DNA from: an uncultured Saprospiraceae bacterium
GTDB taxonomy: Bacteria > Bacteroidota > Bacteroidia > Chitinophagales > Saprospiraceae
Assembly (NCBI GenBank): GCA_938002665.1
Contig: CALLAE010000038.1
Coordinates: 1-64,000 of the forward strand
Direction: 5' to 3'
Length of the DNA stretch: 64,000 bases
The position numbers and the translations under genes are program-made. Position 1 is the first letter of the stretch. Each line of letters begins with the position of its first letter. The notes beneath the pieces are model-generated. The model saw nothing but the letters and a program-made list of their open reading frames with translations, was not told where the DNA came from and made no database searches. Below are positions 44,999 to 55,605 of this stretch, piece by piece.

Positions 44999-46111
44999 AT
45001 GAGATCTACTAGCTTAATCAAATCACTAGCTTTCGCAGCAATTTTCGCATTTACATTGACTTCTGACAGCAATAAGGCACTGGCACAAGCCGATGTCAAA
45101 TTTGTCAATGAGTTCCTTAATATAGGAGTCGGCGCACAATCACATGGAATGTTTGGTAGTGTAGCTGCATCAGTAGATGACATCTCTTCAGCTTACTGGA
45201 ATCCAGCGGGCTTGGCAAGGATAGAGGCACCAGCACAGATAGCAGCGATGCATGCTTCATGGTTTGGTGGCATAGCTAACTATGATTACCTAGCGGGTGG
45301 CAAAAGATTCAATTCTAGAAAAAACAGTTACGGTGCAGCATCCCTCATCAGAATGGGAGTAGATGACATACCCAATACTCTAAATCTTATAGGCCCAGAT
45401 GGTTCTGTCAACTATGATAATGTTGAAACTTTTTCAGCAGCAGATTATGCTTTTCTTGTTTCATATGGTCAGGACCTAGGAAGGGATGGTATATCAGTAG
45501 GTGGTAGTGCAAAAGTGATCTATAGAAGCTTAGGTTCTTTTAGCTCAGCTTTCGGTTTTGGCATCGACTTAGGAGTTCAGTACCATGGTGATAACTTGAG
45601 ATTGGGCTTGATGGCTAGAGATATCACTACTACGGTAAACAGTTGGAGCTTCAGCTTTACACCAGAAGAACAAGAAATCCTTCAGCGTACAGGTAATGAC
45701 ATTCCTATCTCTAGTACAGAAGTGGCTTTGCCCAAATTAGTTCTAGCAGCAGGATATGAAATCTCTAATGGTGGACCTATGAGCTACCTTGTAGAAACTA
45801 ATGTCAGATTTTCTTCCGATGGAACTAAGTCAGGCGTTTTCAGCGGCGCTAATTTAGGTATAGACCCCACCCTCGGTTTAGAAGTAGATTATAATAAAGT
45901 GGTAGCCTTCAGACTAGGTTTCGGTAATTTCCAGAACATTGTAAATGAGACTGCTCAGTCTGGCTTCGAATTCCAACCTAATGTAGGTATAGGAATCAAT
46001 CTTGGAAATGTTAAGGTTGATTATGCACTGACTAATATCGGTAGCGTTTCTGGAGTCTTAGTATCACATATCTTTTCTCTAAGACTAGATCTATACTCTG
46101 ATAGATTATAA
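44999..46111 (+). CDS. PorV/PorQ-family outer-membrane protein
   Basis: 370 residues. A signal peptide ends near ALAQAD, then the start VKFVNEFLNIGVGAQSHGMFGSVAASVDDISSAYWNPAGLA. The WNPAGLA motif and the early GxGA loop are the hallmarks of PorV/PorQ and related FadL-like barrels. The rest alternates beta-strands and ends in a terminal strand. PorV shuttles cargo of the type IX secretion system, and this may be a paralogue, since several occur per genome. The gene has an inverted repeat and a -7-like box just upstream. Confidence 0.85.
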   Translation: MRSTSLIKSLAFAAIFAFTLTSDSNKALAQADVKFVNEFLNIGVGAQSHGMFGSVAASVDDISSAYWNPAGLARIEAPAQIAAMHASWFGGIANYDYLAGGKRFNSRKNSYGAASLIRMGVDDIPNTLNLIGPDGSVNYDNVETFSAADYAFLVSYGQDLGRDGISVGGSAKVIYRSLGSFSSAFGFGIDLGVQYHGDNLRLGLMARDITTTVNSWSFSFTPEEQEILQRTGNDIPISSTEVALPKLVLAAGYEISNGGPMSYLVETNVRFSSDGTKSGVFSGANLGIDPTLGLEVDYNKVVAFRLGFGNFQNIVNETAQSGFEFQPNVGIGINLGNVKVDYALTNIGSVSGVLVSHIFSLRLDLYSDRL

Positions 46112-46125
46112 GACAAATCTGAATA

Positions 46126-46764
46126 CTATGCGAAATCAGGTGGGATGGCATTCTTGAAATGTCCATTCATCTGTACACGGGCTTTGAGAGCCATCATCTC
46201 TTTGACTTTTGGTAGGAACTGTTCTAGATGTTTCTGAATAAAAGACATTCTGGCTGCCTCGCTAGTTGTCTTAAGTAGTGCCATCTCTTGATCAAAGCTC
46301 AGCCCTAACTTATGTGCTATCTCATAAATGCTAAACTCCACATCCCATTCTGGTACAGGCTGATCTAAATCCATGATACCGTACAACTCTTCCACCATAG
46401 TCATTACCTGCTGAAACTGAAGTATATTGGACTTTTCAGACTCTTGGGGAATAAATTCTACTTCACCTCCAGGGTATAACTTCCCACTCACCTTGGAATA
46501 AAACTCATGTATCTTAAAGGTTCTTATACCCTTGGTTTTTATATCCATCTTTCCATCATCGTAGACCTTAGATATTTCTACAAGTTCCATTTCTGTACCT
46601 ATTTCCAAGGGCTGATTCGTCTGAAATGGAGGGATGCCAAAAGTCTTCTCCTTTTCAAAACATTCCGTAATAAGTTCCCTGTAGCGCGGCTCAAAGATGT
46701 GGAGGTTAAGCTTTTCTTTGGGAAAAGCAATAAGACTGAGTGGAAAAAGAGGAAGCAATTCCAT
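46126..46764 (-). CDS. Stand-alone LON substrate-binding-domain protein
   Basis: 212 residues. The start LLPLFPLSLIAFPKEKLNLHIFEPRYREL is the N-terminal domain of Lon-like proteins (PUA-like fold, PF02190). No ATPase or protease domain follows. Such orphan domains occur widely in bacteria; the role is unknown and may be substrate binding. It begins four bases after the stop of sppA, so the two are co-transcribed from the sppA side. Confidence 0.85.
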   Translation of the reverse strand: MELLPLFPLSLIAFPKEKLNLHIFEPRYRELITECFEKEKTFGIPPFQTNQPLEIGTEMELVEISKVYDDGKMDIKTKGIRTFKIHEFYSKVSGKLYPGGEVEFIPQESEKSNILQFQQVMTMVEELYGIMDLDQPVPEWDVEFSIYEIAHKLGLSFDQEMALLKTTSEAARMSFIQKHLEQFLPKVKEMMALKARVQMNGHFKNAIPPDFA

Positions 46765-46768
46765 GCCT

Positions 46769-48532
46769 CTAATTCTGTATTAAAAAAGGAAGCCTAGCCA
46801 GTGGCTCTTTATAGCGCAATATTTGTCTGAACTCTTGGAAAGTCGAGTAGATTTTCTTCTCTTGTTGACTCAGTTGCTTACCCATGAGAGCATTGTTCTG
46901 CTTATTGATTTCATTCATAATATCCTCCCAGAATTCCTTTTTGATTACAGGATATTCCACAAGCTTATATTCATCTACACCAGCTGATTCCGCAGCAAGT
47001 TCTATCGCTCTATCTAAGCCTCCTAGCTCATCTACCAGCCCCTTCTCCAATGCTCGCTGACCAGTCCATACGCGTCCTTGGGCTACTTTATCTACATCTT
47101 CGACAGAGGCCTTTCTTCCTTCCGCTACCCTACTTAGAAAAGTCTGGTACATATTATCAGTAAAGCCTTGCAGCGCTGCCGACTCTTCATTTCCAATATC
47201 ATAGAAAGGGGACATCACTATTGCATGGGGACTAGTCTTCACCGTGTCAAAGGTGATACCCAACTTATCCTCCATCAGCTCAGTAAAGTTAGGCATCATA
47301 GAAAAGACACCTATAGAACCTGTTAAAGTCTTGGGGTGAGAAACTATAGTATCAGCATTGGCTGCAATATAATAGCCACCAGATGCGGCATAGTCCCCAA
47401 AAGAAGCAATAAGGGGAATGCCTTGAGCTTGCAGCTCTTTCAGCTCTTTCCATATTACATCAGACGTAAAGGCACTGCCACCTGGACTATTGACTCTTAG
47501 TACGATAGCCTTGATTTTTTTATCTCTTCTGATCTTATCGAATACTTTATGATAGGTCTTTTCATTGATATTACCTCTCTGGTCATTGTTGTAGACCACC
47601 TCACCCTCAGCATAGATAACTGCTATCTTATTTTTAGAGATACCTGACCTGAGCGAAGTGTTAGAAGCATACTCCTCTATATCGACATAAGTTATACGGC
47701 CACCTTCTTTAAGTCCTAACTTCTTTCTAAGGTGATCTTCTACTTCGTACCAGTGCCATAGTCCATCTACTAAGTCTTTCTCCAGGGCATCCTGCGTATT
47801 ATCAAAATCTAACTCATTGATCAGACTTCTAATCTGAACTTTCGAAATTTGTCTAGATTCAGCAACCTCCTCTAAGTAGAGTTCAAAATTATCACTTAGA
47901 TATTCTCTAGTCTGTTGCTTATTCTGCTCACTCATGTCAGTTCTTCTGAATGGCTCCGTAGCACTTTTAAACTGTCCAGCATAGAATACATTCATATCTA
48001 CACCTAGCTTATCCATCGCTCCTTTGAAAAAAGGTATCATTGCTGCATTGCCATTTACATCCAGCATTCCCATAGGATTAGTGAATATGGAATCCGCAGA
48101 TGATGCGAGCAAATAAGAAGTATTGTCAAAGTAATCACCATAAGCGTACACAAACTTATCTGTAGAATCTCTGAACTCCTTTAAGGCCTCTCTTATGGTA
48201 GAAGCCTTGACGGTACCCAAAGCCACGCTACCAGTCGTTTTGTATACTATGCCCGAAATACTGTTATCAGTTCTAGCTTTCTTAATCAAGCGAACGATAT
48301 CATGAAGGCCTGTAGAAGGCATAGTCTCTAAGGAAAATCCTTGAGTAGGTACATTTCCAGACCTCTCAGGTATAGGCTGGTCAAATTCTAAAAGCAAGAC
48401 AGAACCTTTACTAAGACCAGTATTCCCAGCTGACATTATAGTGCCGACTAGCGCAAAAAGTCCCACAATTACTAGAATGGCTAACAAAGAACCCAGACAA
48501 GAAGCCAGTATGAATTTGAAAAATTGTCTCAT
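46769..48532 (-). CDS. sppA: Signal peptide peptidase SppA (long, 67K type)
   Basis: 587 residues with an N-terminal membrane helix (about 8-30). Two ClpP-like halves are present. The catalytic Lys lies in VFYAGQFKSATEPF in the first half and the Ser in DYAASGGYYIAANADT in the second, as in E. coli SppA, so the intact dyad needs both halves. It cleaves leftover signal peptides in the inner membrane. The last residues (about 540-587) are a charged helical tail. It is followed by the LON-domain gene. Confidence 0.93.
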   Translation of the reverse strand: MRQFFKFILASCLGSLLAILVIVGLFALVGTIMSAGNTGLSKGSVLLLEFDQPIPERSGNVPTQGFSLETMPSTGLHDIVRLIKKARTDNSISGIVYKTTGSVALGTVKASTIREALKEFRDSTDKFVYAYGDYFDNTSYLLASSADSIFTNPMGMLDVNGNAAMIPFFKGAMDKLGVDMNVFYAGQFKSATEPFRRTDMSEQNKQQTREYLSDNFELYLEEVAESRQISKVQIRSLINELDFDNTQDALEKDLVDGLWHWYEVEDHLRKKLGLKEGGRITYVDIEEYASNTSLRSGISKNKIAVIYAEGEVVYNNDQRGNINEKTYHKVFDKIRRDKKIKAIVLRVNSPGGSAFTSDVIWKELKELQAQGIPLIASFGDYAASGGYYIAANADTIVSHPKTLTGSIGVFSMMPNFTELMEDKLGITFDTVKTSPHAIVMSPFYDIGNEESAALQGFTDNMYQTFLSRVAEGRKASVEDVDKVAQGRVWTGQRALEKGLVDELGGLDRAIELAAESAGVDEYKLVEYPVIKKEFWEDIMNEINKQNNALMGKQLSQQEKKIYSTFQEFRQILRYKEPLARLPFLIQN

Positions 48533-48796
48533 GTACGCTATTTAATCTATTCTTTTTAAGAAATATCTTCGTTTCTACGTGTCTAAAGCTACATATATCA
48601 CGTCTAATTAGCGGTAGTTATTCTATTAATTGCATCTGAAAGAAGACCTACGACCATTGATAATACACATTGCAATAATGTAAATGTATAAATAATTGAT
48701 AATTAGGACTTATCATTTTTATTTTCTTATGCACAACCACCTAATGGGTCAGTCTTCAAGAATTGATTGCTGCTCAAAAAGTTGTTATTTTACAGT

Positions 48797-51700
48797 ATGA
48801 AATTCAAGGGTCTAAGTTTCATCGTTCTCATCTTCTTATGCCATCTAGGCTATGGTCAAATGACCCTGCATCCTAGCAGCACAGAACCCCTTACCCCAGA
48901 TAATCTGATACAAAATGTATTTATCGGAAACGGAATAGAAATTATCTCTTCTTCATATACAGGATTATCAGGATCTGTGGGCCTTTTTGACAATGCGATC
49001 AATGAAGTAGGCATCGAAAAGGGCATCGTCCTTTCCACAGGTTTTGCAGCCAATGTCATAAAAGAAAATTCAGCTGAGGATCCTATCTCTTCTAACACCA
49101 GTGGCACTAATTACGTCGACAGGGACCTAGAAGAACTAGCACAAGTAGAAGTGGTAGACCTTGCAAAATTTGAAATCACCTTTGTACCCTCTTCTGATGT
49201 ATTGAGATTCCGATATGTCTTTGCCTCTGAAGAATATCCAGACTTTGTCTGTGCAGACAAAAATGATGTCTTTGGTTTTTTCATAACTGGAGACAAACCA
49301 GGAGGAGGAAGATACGAAGCACATAACATGGCCGTCATCCCTGATCCCTCTGACCCTACTATGAATACCTTCTTAGACCTTCCAGTAACCATTAATTCTG
49401 TAAATGGAGGTGGACCAGGAATTTTCAGTAATGGAGGTTGTGAAGGCAGTTTAGAATCGCTAGACTATTCTAATTATTACAATGAAGTCCCGGTAGGCTC
49501 TGCTCCAGCTTTTAATGCTTATCTCGATGTCTTTATAGCTCAGGCTGAAGTAATTCCATGTGAGACTTACACGATAAAAATTGTTATTGGTGATGGTAAT
49601 GACCAAAACGAAGATTCAGCAGTCTTCTTAGAAGAACGAAGCTTCTCTACAGGAACCTTATCTATCGACATTAATAACCCAGGTGTAGATGGTGGTCTGT
49701 CAGAAGGTTGTGCTCCAGGAAGTTTGAGAATTATGCTCCCTGAACCGACACTTACAGACTTCCCTCTTGAGATAAAAGCGCTTAGCGGACCTGGTCTGAT
49801 AGATGCTGCTATTCCAGGAGTAGATTTTATGGACCTGCCTACTAACAATTTCATACCTGCAGGTTCTTCTTATTTGGATTTGGACTTAATGCCTGTAGAT
49901 GATAATCTGGATGAAGGCACAGAATACCTTTTTATAAGCATCAGGAAAAGTATCTGCACAGTAGATACCCTTATACTGCCTCTTTACAACAACAACCTAG
50001 AGTCAGTGAGCCTAAGTGATACTGTCTACACCTGTGATGGGGAAATCTTTGAATTAGAAGCAGATCTTGGAGACAATATAAATCCTGCAAGCATACTGAC
50101 CTTTGAAAATGATGCACCAGTAGATATTATTACTGATGAGAGGCATGCTGAATCTACTATAAAAGTATTTGGCCTAAAAGACATAGCGCTTAATCCCAAA
50201 TTAATTGCGGAGATCTGTATCGACAGCCTCGTCCATCCTAGACTGAATGATCTTGATATCTACTTAAGAGCACCATCAGGTCAAGTATTGGAACTGAGTA
50301 CAGATAATGGATATAGAGTAGACAATGACAACCAACAAGATGCTTATGTCAGCACTTGTTTTCATATAGATGCAAGTACTACTATCAGCTTAGGAGAATC
50401 ATCAGAAGGCAGTATGGATCTTTCTAATCCTACTTACACAGGTGACTATCTTCCAGAAGGAGATTTTGAAAGTTGGTTATCGCCGATCACCTCTACCTTG
50501 AATGGAGATTACAGTTTGTTTGTGATAGATGACAAGCAACAGTATGAAGGCAAGCTATATTCTTGGCATATTTCCTTCAGTGCTAAATACGAGGTAGATT
50601 ACCACTGGACACCATCAGATAATTTGACCTGTGGAGATTGTGAGATCGCAGAAGGTGTAGGAGGCAGTTCTCAGTACTACTATATGGAACTTATAGATAG
50701 TTACGGGTGCACTGTTTCAGATTCAGTATGGGTAGAAGTTTCTGATCAGTCAGAGACTCCGACTGCTAGTTGTGAAAATCTAAATAATGGAGGTATAAGA
50801 ATTACTTGGTCAGAAAGTGCTAACAGCCAATTCTATGAATACGAAATAAATAATTCTGGCGAATGGTTAAATACTAAAGGGCTTGGTTCTTTTAATTATT
50901 CAGTCTTTATGGTAGATGTCTTAGACGAAACCACAGTCGAGATTTATGGACTCCTAGATGAAGAAACTGTCACTGTCGCTGTAAGAGGCAACAATGAAGC
51001 AGATTGTTTTAGCATGAGTAGTAATAGTTCTTGTACGTCAGCAAAGTGCAGTGGCACCTTACCACAACTAGATAGTCTTGTTATTCAGCAACCTATCTGT
51101 GAGTCTGAAAAAAGAGTCCCTGTCAAAGTGTATGCAACCAGTGATAATGGCCCACTTACTTACAGAGTTTTTGTAGGAACGGCCTCAGCCAGCAATGAAG
51201 ATGGTGACTTTAGTTCTATACCTGTAGGTACTTGGCCACTAAGAATAATAGATACAAATGGTTGTGCCATAGAAGTGGAAATCAAAATCAATGAAGCACC
51301 TCGCTTAGAGTTGCTTCCTACCTATACAGATGTCACATGTAGCAATGATACGGACGCTACGATTTCTATTGAGGTTGATGGAATAGCTCCTCCTTTTACA
51401 TATGAGTGGAACACTGGAGCAACGAGTTCTAGCCTTTCTGATTTACCCGCAGATTTTTATTCTGTAACGGTTACTGATAATAATAGCTGTACTTCTACCA
51501 TGGATTTTGACCTAATAAATCCAGGCCCGCTCTCTGCCACTTACATCCAATCAGACAATCTAAATTGTAATGCTTCTAATGACGTCTCAGCTACTTTAAA
51601 TATTGTAGGAGGAGTAGAGCCTTACGAGGTAACTTGGAATGGTGTGACTATTGCAGATACAATTGACCAACTCGCTCCTGGAACTATCACCTACCTAGTG

Positions 51701-53692
51701 ACTGATGCAAATGGTTGTACTGTAAGAGAAGATCTAGTAGTAAGTGAAGATGAAAAATTGTCTTATACTTTTTCCGACATAGAAGCACTGAGTTGTGCAG
51801 AGATGGATAATCCTGATGGCTCTGCACTTGTTTCCGTTATTTATGGCACAGCCCCTTTTACTTATGAATGGAGTTCTGGTGAGGGTACTGCTCTTGCTGT
51901 ACGCTTAGACGGAGGAGAAAATTCTGTAACGATTACAGATATGAATGGCTGTACTACTGTAGCCACTATAGATATTCCTACTCCTGAACCATTTGTGGTG
52001 GTACCCGCAATAAAGCAGCCTTCGTGCTATATGGAAAACGATGGAGCTATCACACTTACAGCTTCAGGAGGTGTGGGACAAATAAGCTTTAGCTGGGAAG
52101 ATGGCACACAAGGAAATGAAATAAGCAGCTTGCCTGCTGGAATATATTCTGTAGAGCTACAAGATGACAATTGTACTAAGTCTTATGATTTTGAGATTCC
52201 AGAAACAGTTGAGCTAAGTATTACAGAGCAGATAACTAAGGTCAAATGTGATGATGCCTTCAGTGGAATAATAAATATCACTCCTACTGGTGGTTCTGGT
52301 GATTACAATTACACTTGGACAGGCCCTAACGGATTCAGTTCTAATGAACAAAATATAACTGGGCTGGAGATAGGTATCTACAGATTAGTCTTAAGTGATA
52401 GAAATAATCCTGCCTGTACTTCATCCCCTATTGAAATAGACTTACTGGTAGCTAGTGAGTTGGGTGCAATAATTCAGACTCTCCAAGAGATAAAATGTAA
52501 TGGCGATGCGACAGCTATTCTGAATGCAATTCCATCTGGAGGACAAGGGCCCTACACTTACGAATGGAGCGACAGCAATACAAGTACTAACGAAATAGAA
52601 AACCTAACAGCTGGCACTTACCAAGTAACCATCACTGACTCTAACGATTGTTCATCATCGGCTGCCAAAATTGTAGAAGAGCCAGAATTGTTACAGGTAG
52701 CTTATAACAAAGAGGATGTTACTTGTTATGGAGAATCAGATGCAAGCCTATCAGCCATTGCCGAAGGTGGTATCGGTCCATACACCTATGAATGGAGCAA
52801 TGGCTCTCAAGATGCAAATACAGCGCAACTCGCTGCAGGGCAATACGAACTCACTGTGACTGACCAGAATTTTTGTACAGCTATTATCTCTGAAATCATT
52901 TCTGAGCCGTTACAAGCTATAGAGTTAAGCGCTGAAGTAAAAGAGGTGAGTTGTGCTGGAGGTTCTAATGGCAGCTTGATTATGAGTGCAGAATTCGGTA
53001 AAAGACCATATATGTACAGGTTAGAAACTACCCAATTTACTTCAGATAGTAGCTTCACCATGCTTTCTGCTGGTACCTATATAGTGGAAGTTATGGATGC
53101 AAATCTGTGCATGAGCTCCATTGAGATAGAGTTACCAGAAGCTTATCCTATAGAAGTAAACTTCATGAATGAGATGAATGTAAGCTATGGAGCGGACCTA
53201 CAATTAGATGTAGAAATATCTAATACGCAGGGCAACAAAGTCTTTGAATGGGATGCACCTAATCTTGAAGATTTCAGCTGTGTTTCTTGTCCTAATCCAA
53301 TTATAACAAACGTGACGTCATCATTTTCTGGACTCCTCATGATCATAGACTCAGAAGGTTGTGAGATTGAAAAATTCTATAATATCAATGTATTAGAAGA
53401 TGAAAGCATAGATGTCCCTACTGGCTTTTCCCCTAATGGTGATAATGTAAATGATGTGCTTATTGTACACGGCAATCCATCACTTACTATCAGCAAATTT
53501 GAGGTATACACAAGATGGGGCGAGATGGTCTATAAGGCTGTAGATTTTCACCCAGGAGATATTTCGAAAGGATGGAATGGAATGTACAAGGGAAGCTTAC
53601 TCGCTCAGGATTCTTATATCTGGACCCTAGAATGCGAGATGCAAAGTGGTAGGCTAGAAGTACTAAAGGGACAGACCACTCTTATCAAATAA
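48797..53692 (+). CDS. Giant surface protein: anchor-L, P-domain, SprB repeats, T9SS type B sorting
   Basis: 1631 residues from the ATG at 48797 (better signal-peptide start than the TTG at 48767). Order: signal peptide; choice-of-anchor-L domain (about 30-265, with VFASEEYPDFVC); a P-domain (about 425-600); an Fn3-like part (about 650-745); about nine SprB-like repeats of 70-80 residues (about 760-1470), each carrying P-(F/Y)-x-(Y/F)-x-W and a late VT(V/I)TDxNxC strand; and a gliding-motility-type C-terminal domain (PTGFSPNGDNVNDVL). The type B ending means export by T9SS to the surface, as for SprB-like adhesins. A PorP/SprF-like gene follows, the usual partner. Confidence 0.9.
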   Translation: MKFKGLSFIVLIFLCHLGYGQMTLHPSSTEPLTPDNLIQNVFIGNGIEIISSSYTGLSGSVGLFDNAINEVGIEKGIVLSTGFAANVIKENSAEDPISSNTSGTNYVDRDLEELAQVEVVDLAKFEITFVPSSDVLRFRYVFASEEYPDFVCADKNDVFGFFITGDKPGGGRYEAHNMAVIPDPSDPTMNTFLDLPVTINSVNGGGPGIFSNGGCEGSLESLDYSNYYNEVPVGSAPAFNAYLDVFIAQAEVIPCETYTIKIVIGDGNDQNEDSAVFLEERSFSTGTLSIDINNPGVDGGLSEGCAPGSLRIMLPEPTLTDFPLEIKALSGPGLIDAAIPGVDFMDLPTNNFIPAGSSYLDLDLMPVDDNLDEGTEYLFISIRKSICTVDTLILPLYNNNLESVSLSDTVYTCDGEIFELEADLGDNINPASILTFENDAPVDIITDERHAESTIKVFGLKDIALNPKLIAEICIDSLVHPRLNDLDIYLRAPSGQVLELSTDNGYRVDNDNQQDAYVSTCFHIDASTTISLGESSEGSMDLSNPTYTGDYLPEGDFESWLSPITSTLNGDYSLFVIDDKQQYEGKLYSWHISFSAKYEVDYHWTPSDNLTCGDCEIAEGVGGSSQYYYMELIDSYGCTVSDSVWVEVSDQSETPTASCENLNNGGIRITWSESANSQFYEYEINNSGEWLNTKGLGSFNYSVFMVDVLDETTVEIYGLLDEETVTVAVRGNNEADCFSMSSNSSCTSAKCSGTLPQLDSLVIQQPICESEKRVPVKVYATSDNGPLTYRVFVGTASASNEDGDFSSIPVGTWPLRIIDTNGCAIEVEIKINEAPRLELLPTYTDVTCSNDTDATISIEVDGIAPPFTYEWNTGATSSSLSDLPADFYSVTVTDNNSCTSTMDFDLINPGPLSATYIQSDNLNCNASNDVSATLNIVGGVEPYEVTWNGVTIADTIDQLAPGTITYLVTDANGCTVREDLVVSEDEKLSYTFSDIEALSCAEMDNPDGSALVSVIYGTAPFTYEWSSGEGTALAVRLDGGENSVTITDMNGCTTVATIDIPTPEPFVVVPAIKQPSCYMENDGAITLTASGGVGQISFSWEDGTQGNEISSLPAGIYSVELQDDNCTKSYDFEIPETVELSITEQITKVKCDDAFSGIINITPTGGSGDYNYTWTGPNGFSSNEQNITGLEIGIYRLVLSDRNNPACTSSPIEIDLLVASELGAIIQTLQEIKCNGDATAILNAIPSGGQGPYTYEWSDSNTSTNEIENLTAGTYQVTITDSNDCSSSAAKIVEEPELLQVAYNKEDVTCYGESDASLSAIAEGGIGPYTYEWSNGSQDANTAQLAAGQYELTVTDQNFCTAIISEIISEPLQAIELSAEVKEVSCAGGSNGSLIMSAEFGKRPYMYRLETTQFTSDSSFTMLSAGTYIVEVMDANLCMSSIEIELPEAYPIEVNFMNEMNVSYGADLQLDVEISNTQGNKVFEWDAPNLEDFSCVSCPNPIITNVTSSFSGLLMIIDSEGCEIEKFYNINVLEDESIDVPTGFSPNGDNVNDVLIVHGNPSLTISKFEVYTRWGEMVYKAVDFHPGDISKGWNGMYKGSLLAQDSYIWTLECEMQSGRLEVLKGQTTLIK

Positions 53693-53727
53693 ACAAACAG
53701 ACGTAACGGTATTATCCTGATAACGAC

Positions 53728-54756
53728 AAACTAAGAAGAGCTATCTATTTTAGATTATACATACTTGCACTTATACTCCTTACACAGCTCAGCCTACGTG
53801 GACAAGATCCTTATTTCGGTTATATAGACTCTGAAACCTTATACTTTAGCCCAGCGAATGTTGCCTTTCCTTTTGAGTCGGATATAAGAGGAAAGGCTGC
53901 TATCAAGTATAGAGACCAATGGAATAAAGTTTCTAGCCCAGCGTTCAGGACAATATACTTAGAAGGACAATATAGAATCTATGGTTCTTATCTAGATAGT
54001 TGGCATCTAGGACTGACAGCTATAAGCGATAGATCTAACTCTGGAATACTAAAGCAAAATGGCGTCAATCTTCAGACCGCTTATACAAGAAAACTCTTTG
54101 CGGGAAGAACAAAGTATCAAGCGATAACCTTAGGTGCCGATATTGGTACAACTAGAACAAATTCTAATACTGATGACTTATGGTTCAGCAGACAATATGA
54201 CCAATCAAGATTTGAAATAAATCCCACTCTTTCAAATGGCGAACCTAACCTTCTAGCTAATACTAGTCACTACTCTCTCAATCTAGGGACCAAGTGGCAA
54301 TACTATCTACAGAACAAAATGGATGTCACCGTAGGCCTAGCTGCTCATCATCTCAATAGTCCTAAGGTAGGACAAATAACGAATGCCTACCCTCTTTCCC
54401 AGCGCTACCTATTATTTGTCTCAGCTGAGAAAAACATCAATCGACAACTAAAGCACAAGCTTGCATTGAGTATAATCAGCCAGCGTCCATCACAACAGAT
54501 AGTCCCCAGTTATAGTATGACCTTTGACTTTCCAGAAAATGATGATGTGGCAGTGTCTGCCAGCTTAGCAACACGAATATCTAGAAACGTACAAGGCTAT
54601 CTTAATGATGCTGTTCTTATTTCGGTAGGAATAAATTCTAGAACATGGCATGGATGTTTTTCTTATGAAATAAATACGTCAGGACTGAGTTTTATCACTA
54701 GAGGGAATGGTGCTATGGAACTAACTCTAGGCTATTATATTCTGGAGGACAATTAA
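53728..54756 (+). CDS. PorP/SprF-family protein without an ordinary start codon
   Basis: About 343 residues, open from the stop at 53704-53706 to 54756. The start KLRRAIYFRLYILALILLTQLSLRG is a good signal peptide. It is followed by FSPANVAFPF ... KAAIKYRDQWNKV, the PorP/SprF signature (NPA and RDQW), and regular barrel strands. No ATG, GTG or TTG occurs in this frame before 54319, which is deep inside the barrel. So either a rare start is used, the start codon is lost or misread, or the gene is just broken. It lies 35 bases after a type B T9SS surface protein, as PorP/SprF genes usually do. Confidence 0.75.
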   Translation, partial: KLRRAIYFRLYILALILLTQLSLRGQDPYFGYIDSETLYFSPANVAFPFESDIRGKAAIKYRDQWNKVSSPAFRTIYLEGQYRIYGSYLDSWHLGLTAISDRSNSGILKQNGVNLQTAYTRKLFAGRTKYQAITLGADIGTTRTNSNTDDLWFSRQYDQSRFEINPTLSNGEPNLLANTSHYSLNLGTKWQYYLQNKMDVTVGLAAHHLNSPKVGQITNAYPLSQRYLLFVSAEKNINRQLKHKLALSIISQRPSQQIVPSYSMTFDFPENDDVAVSASLATRISRNVQGYLNDAVLISVGINSRTWHGCFSYEINTSGLSFITRGNGAMELTLGYYILEDN

Positions 54757-54825
54757 TGCTTAGTTAGGTATTGTTATATTGTGACCACTATGTTGCAGCA
54801 AGAAAATTAGAAGTGCCAGTGCTCC

Positions 54826-55605
54826 ATGTATAATCCTATCTACATATTAATTGCCAGCCTTAGAGCTCTGATTTTAATTATCAGCCTCCTCTTTATTATA
54901 CCTGTCTATATCATCAGTACTAAGCTTGGATTTGAGAATACGCCTAAGAGGGCATTTAGGATAAGACGGGCATGGGTGAGTTTTGCTAGGCTGGTGCTAG
55001 GCATAAAGTGTGAGGTAAGAGGCACAGCTTCTGATAGCACTGCCTTATATGTCTGTAATCATCGTAGCTTTTCTGACCCACTTGTTTTAGCAGGATATGT
55101 GGATGCACATGTTATCGCCAAAGCAGAGGTCAGCAACCTGCCCTTGATAGGAACAGGTGCAGAGATGACTGGCGTCATCTACGTAAAAAGAGACAGCCAA
55201 AATAGCCGTTCAGCAGTCAGGGAAAGAATGGTAGAGGTTTTGCTGGAGGGAAAAAATGTTATAGTCTACCCAGAAGGCACCACCAATGGCAATCTTCAAG
55301 TCAAGCCCTTTAAGAAAGGCACTTTTATAGAAGCTGCTAAGAACAACATACCAGTCGTACCGGTTGTGCTGGAATACAAACGGAAAAAAGATCTTTGGTT
55401 TAACAAAGGCATGTTCACCCATCACTTTAAGCAATTTGGTAGGCTGACCACGAGATGTATCATGGAAATAGGGCCTCCTATGAAGAATGTGGATGGTCTG
55501 GCACTAGCAGAAGAGGTTGAGCACTGGACCAATAATAAGATAATAGAAATACATTCAACTTGGGATAGCGACTTCCACAAAGAGCTGAAAGCGACTGCGT
55601 CTTAA
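54826..55605 (+). CDS. 1-acyl-glycerol-3-phosphate acyltransferase-like (PlsC family)
   Basis: 259 residues. A hydrophobic N-terminal segment (about 6-30) anchors it. The catalytic HX4D motif appears as NHRSFSD near 75, and the second motif YPEGTTNG near 148 binds the glycerol phosphate. This family transfers fatty acyl chains to lysophosphatidic acid or related lysolipids at the inner membrane. Its stop overlaps the convergent msrB stop by four bases. The exact acceptor is not clear from sequence. Confidence 0.88.
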   Translation: MYNPIYILIASLRALILIISLLFIIPVYIISTKLGFENTPKRAFRIRRAWVSFARLVLGIKCEVRGTASDSTALYVCNHRSFSDPLVLAGYVDAHVIAKAEVSNLPLIGTGAEMTGVIYVKRDSQNSRSAVRERMVEVLLEGKNVIVYPEGTTNGNLQVKPFKKGTFIEAAKNNIPVVPVVLEYKRKKDLWFNKGMFTHHFKQFGRLTTRCIMEIGPPMKNVDGLALAEEVEHWTNNKIIEIHSTWDSDFHKELKATAS

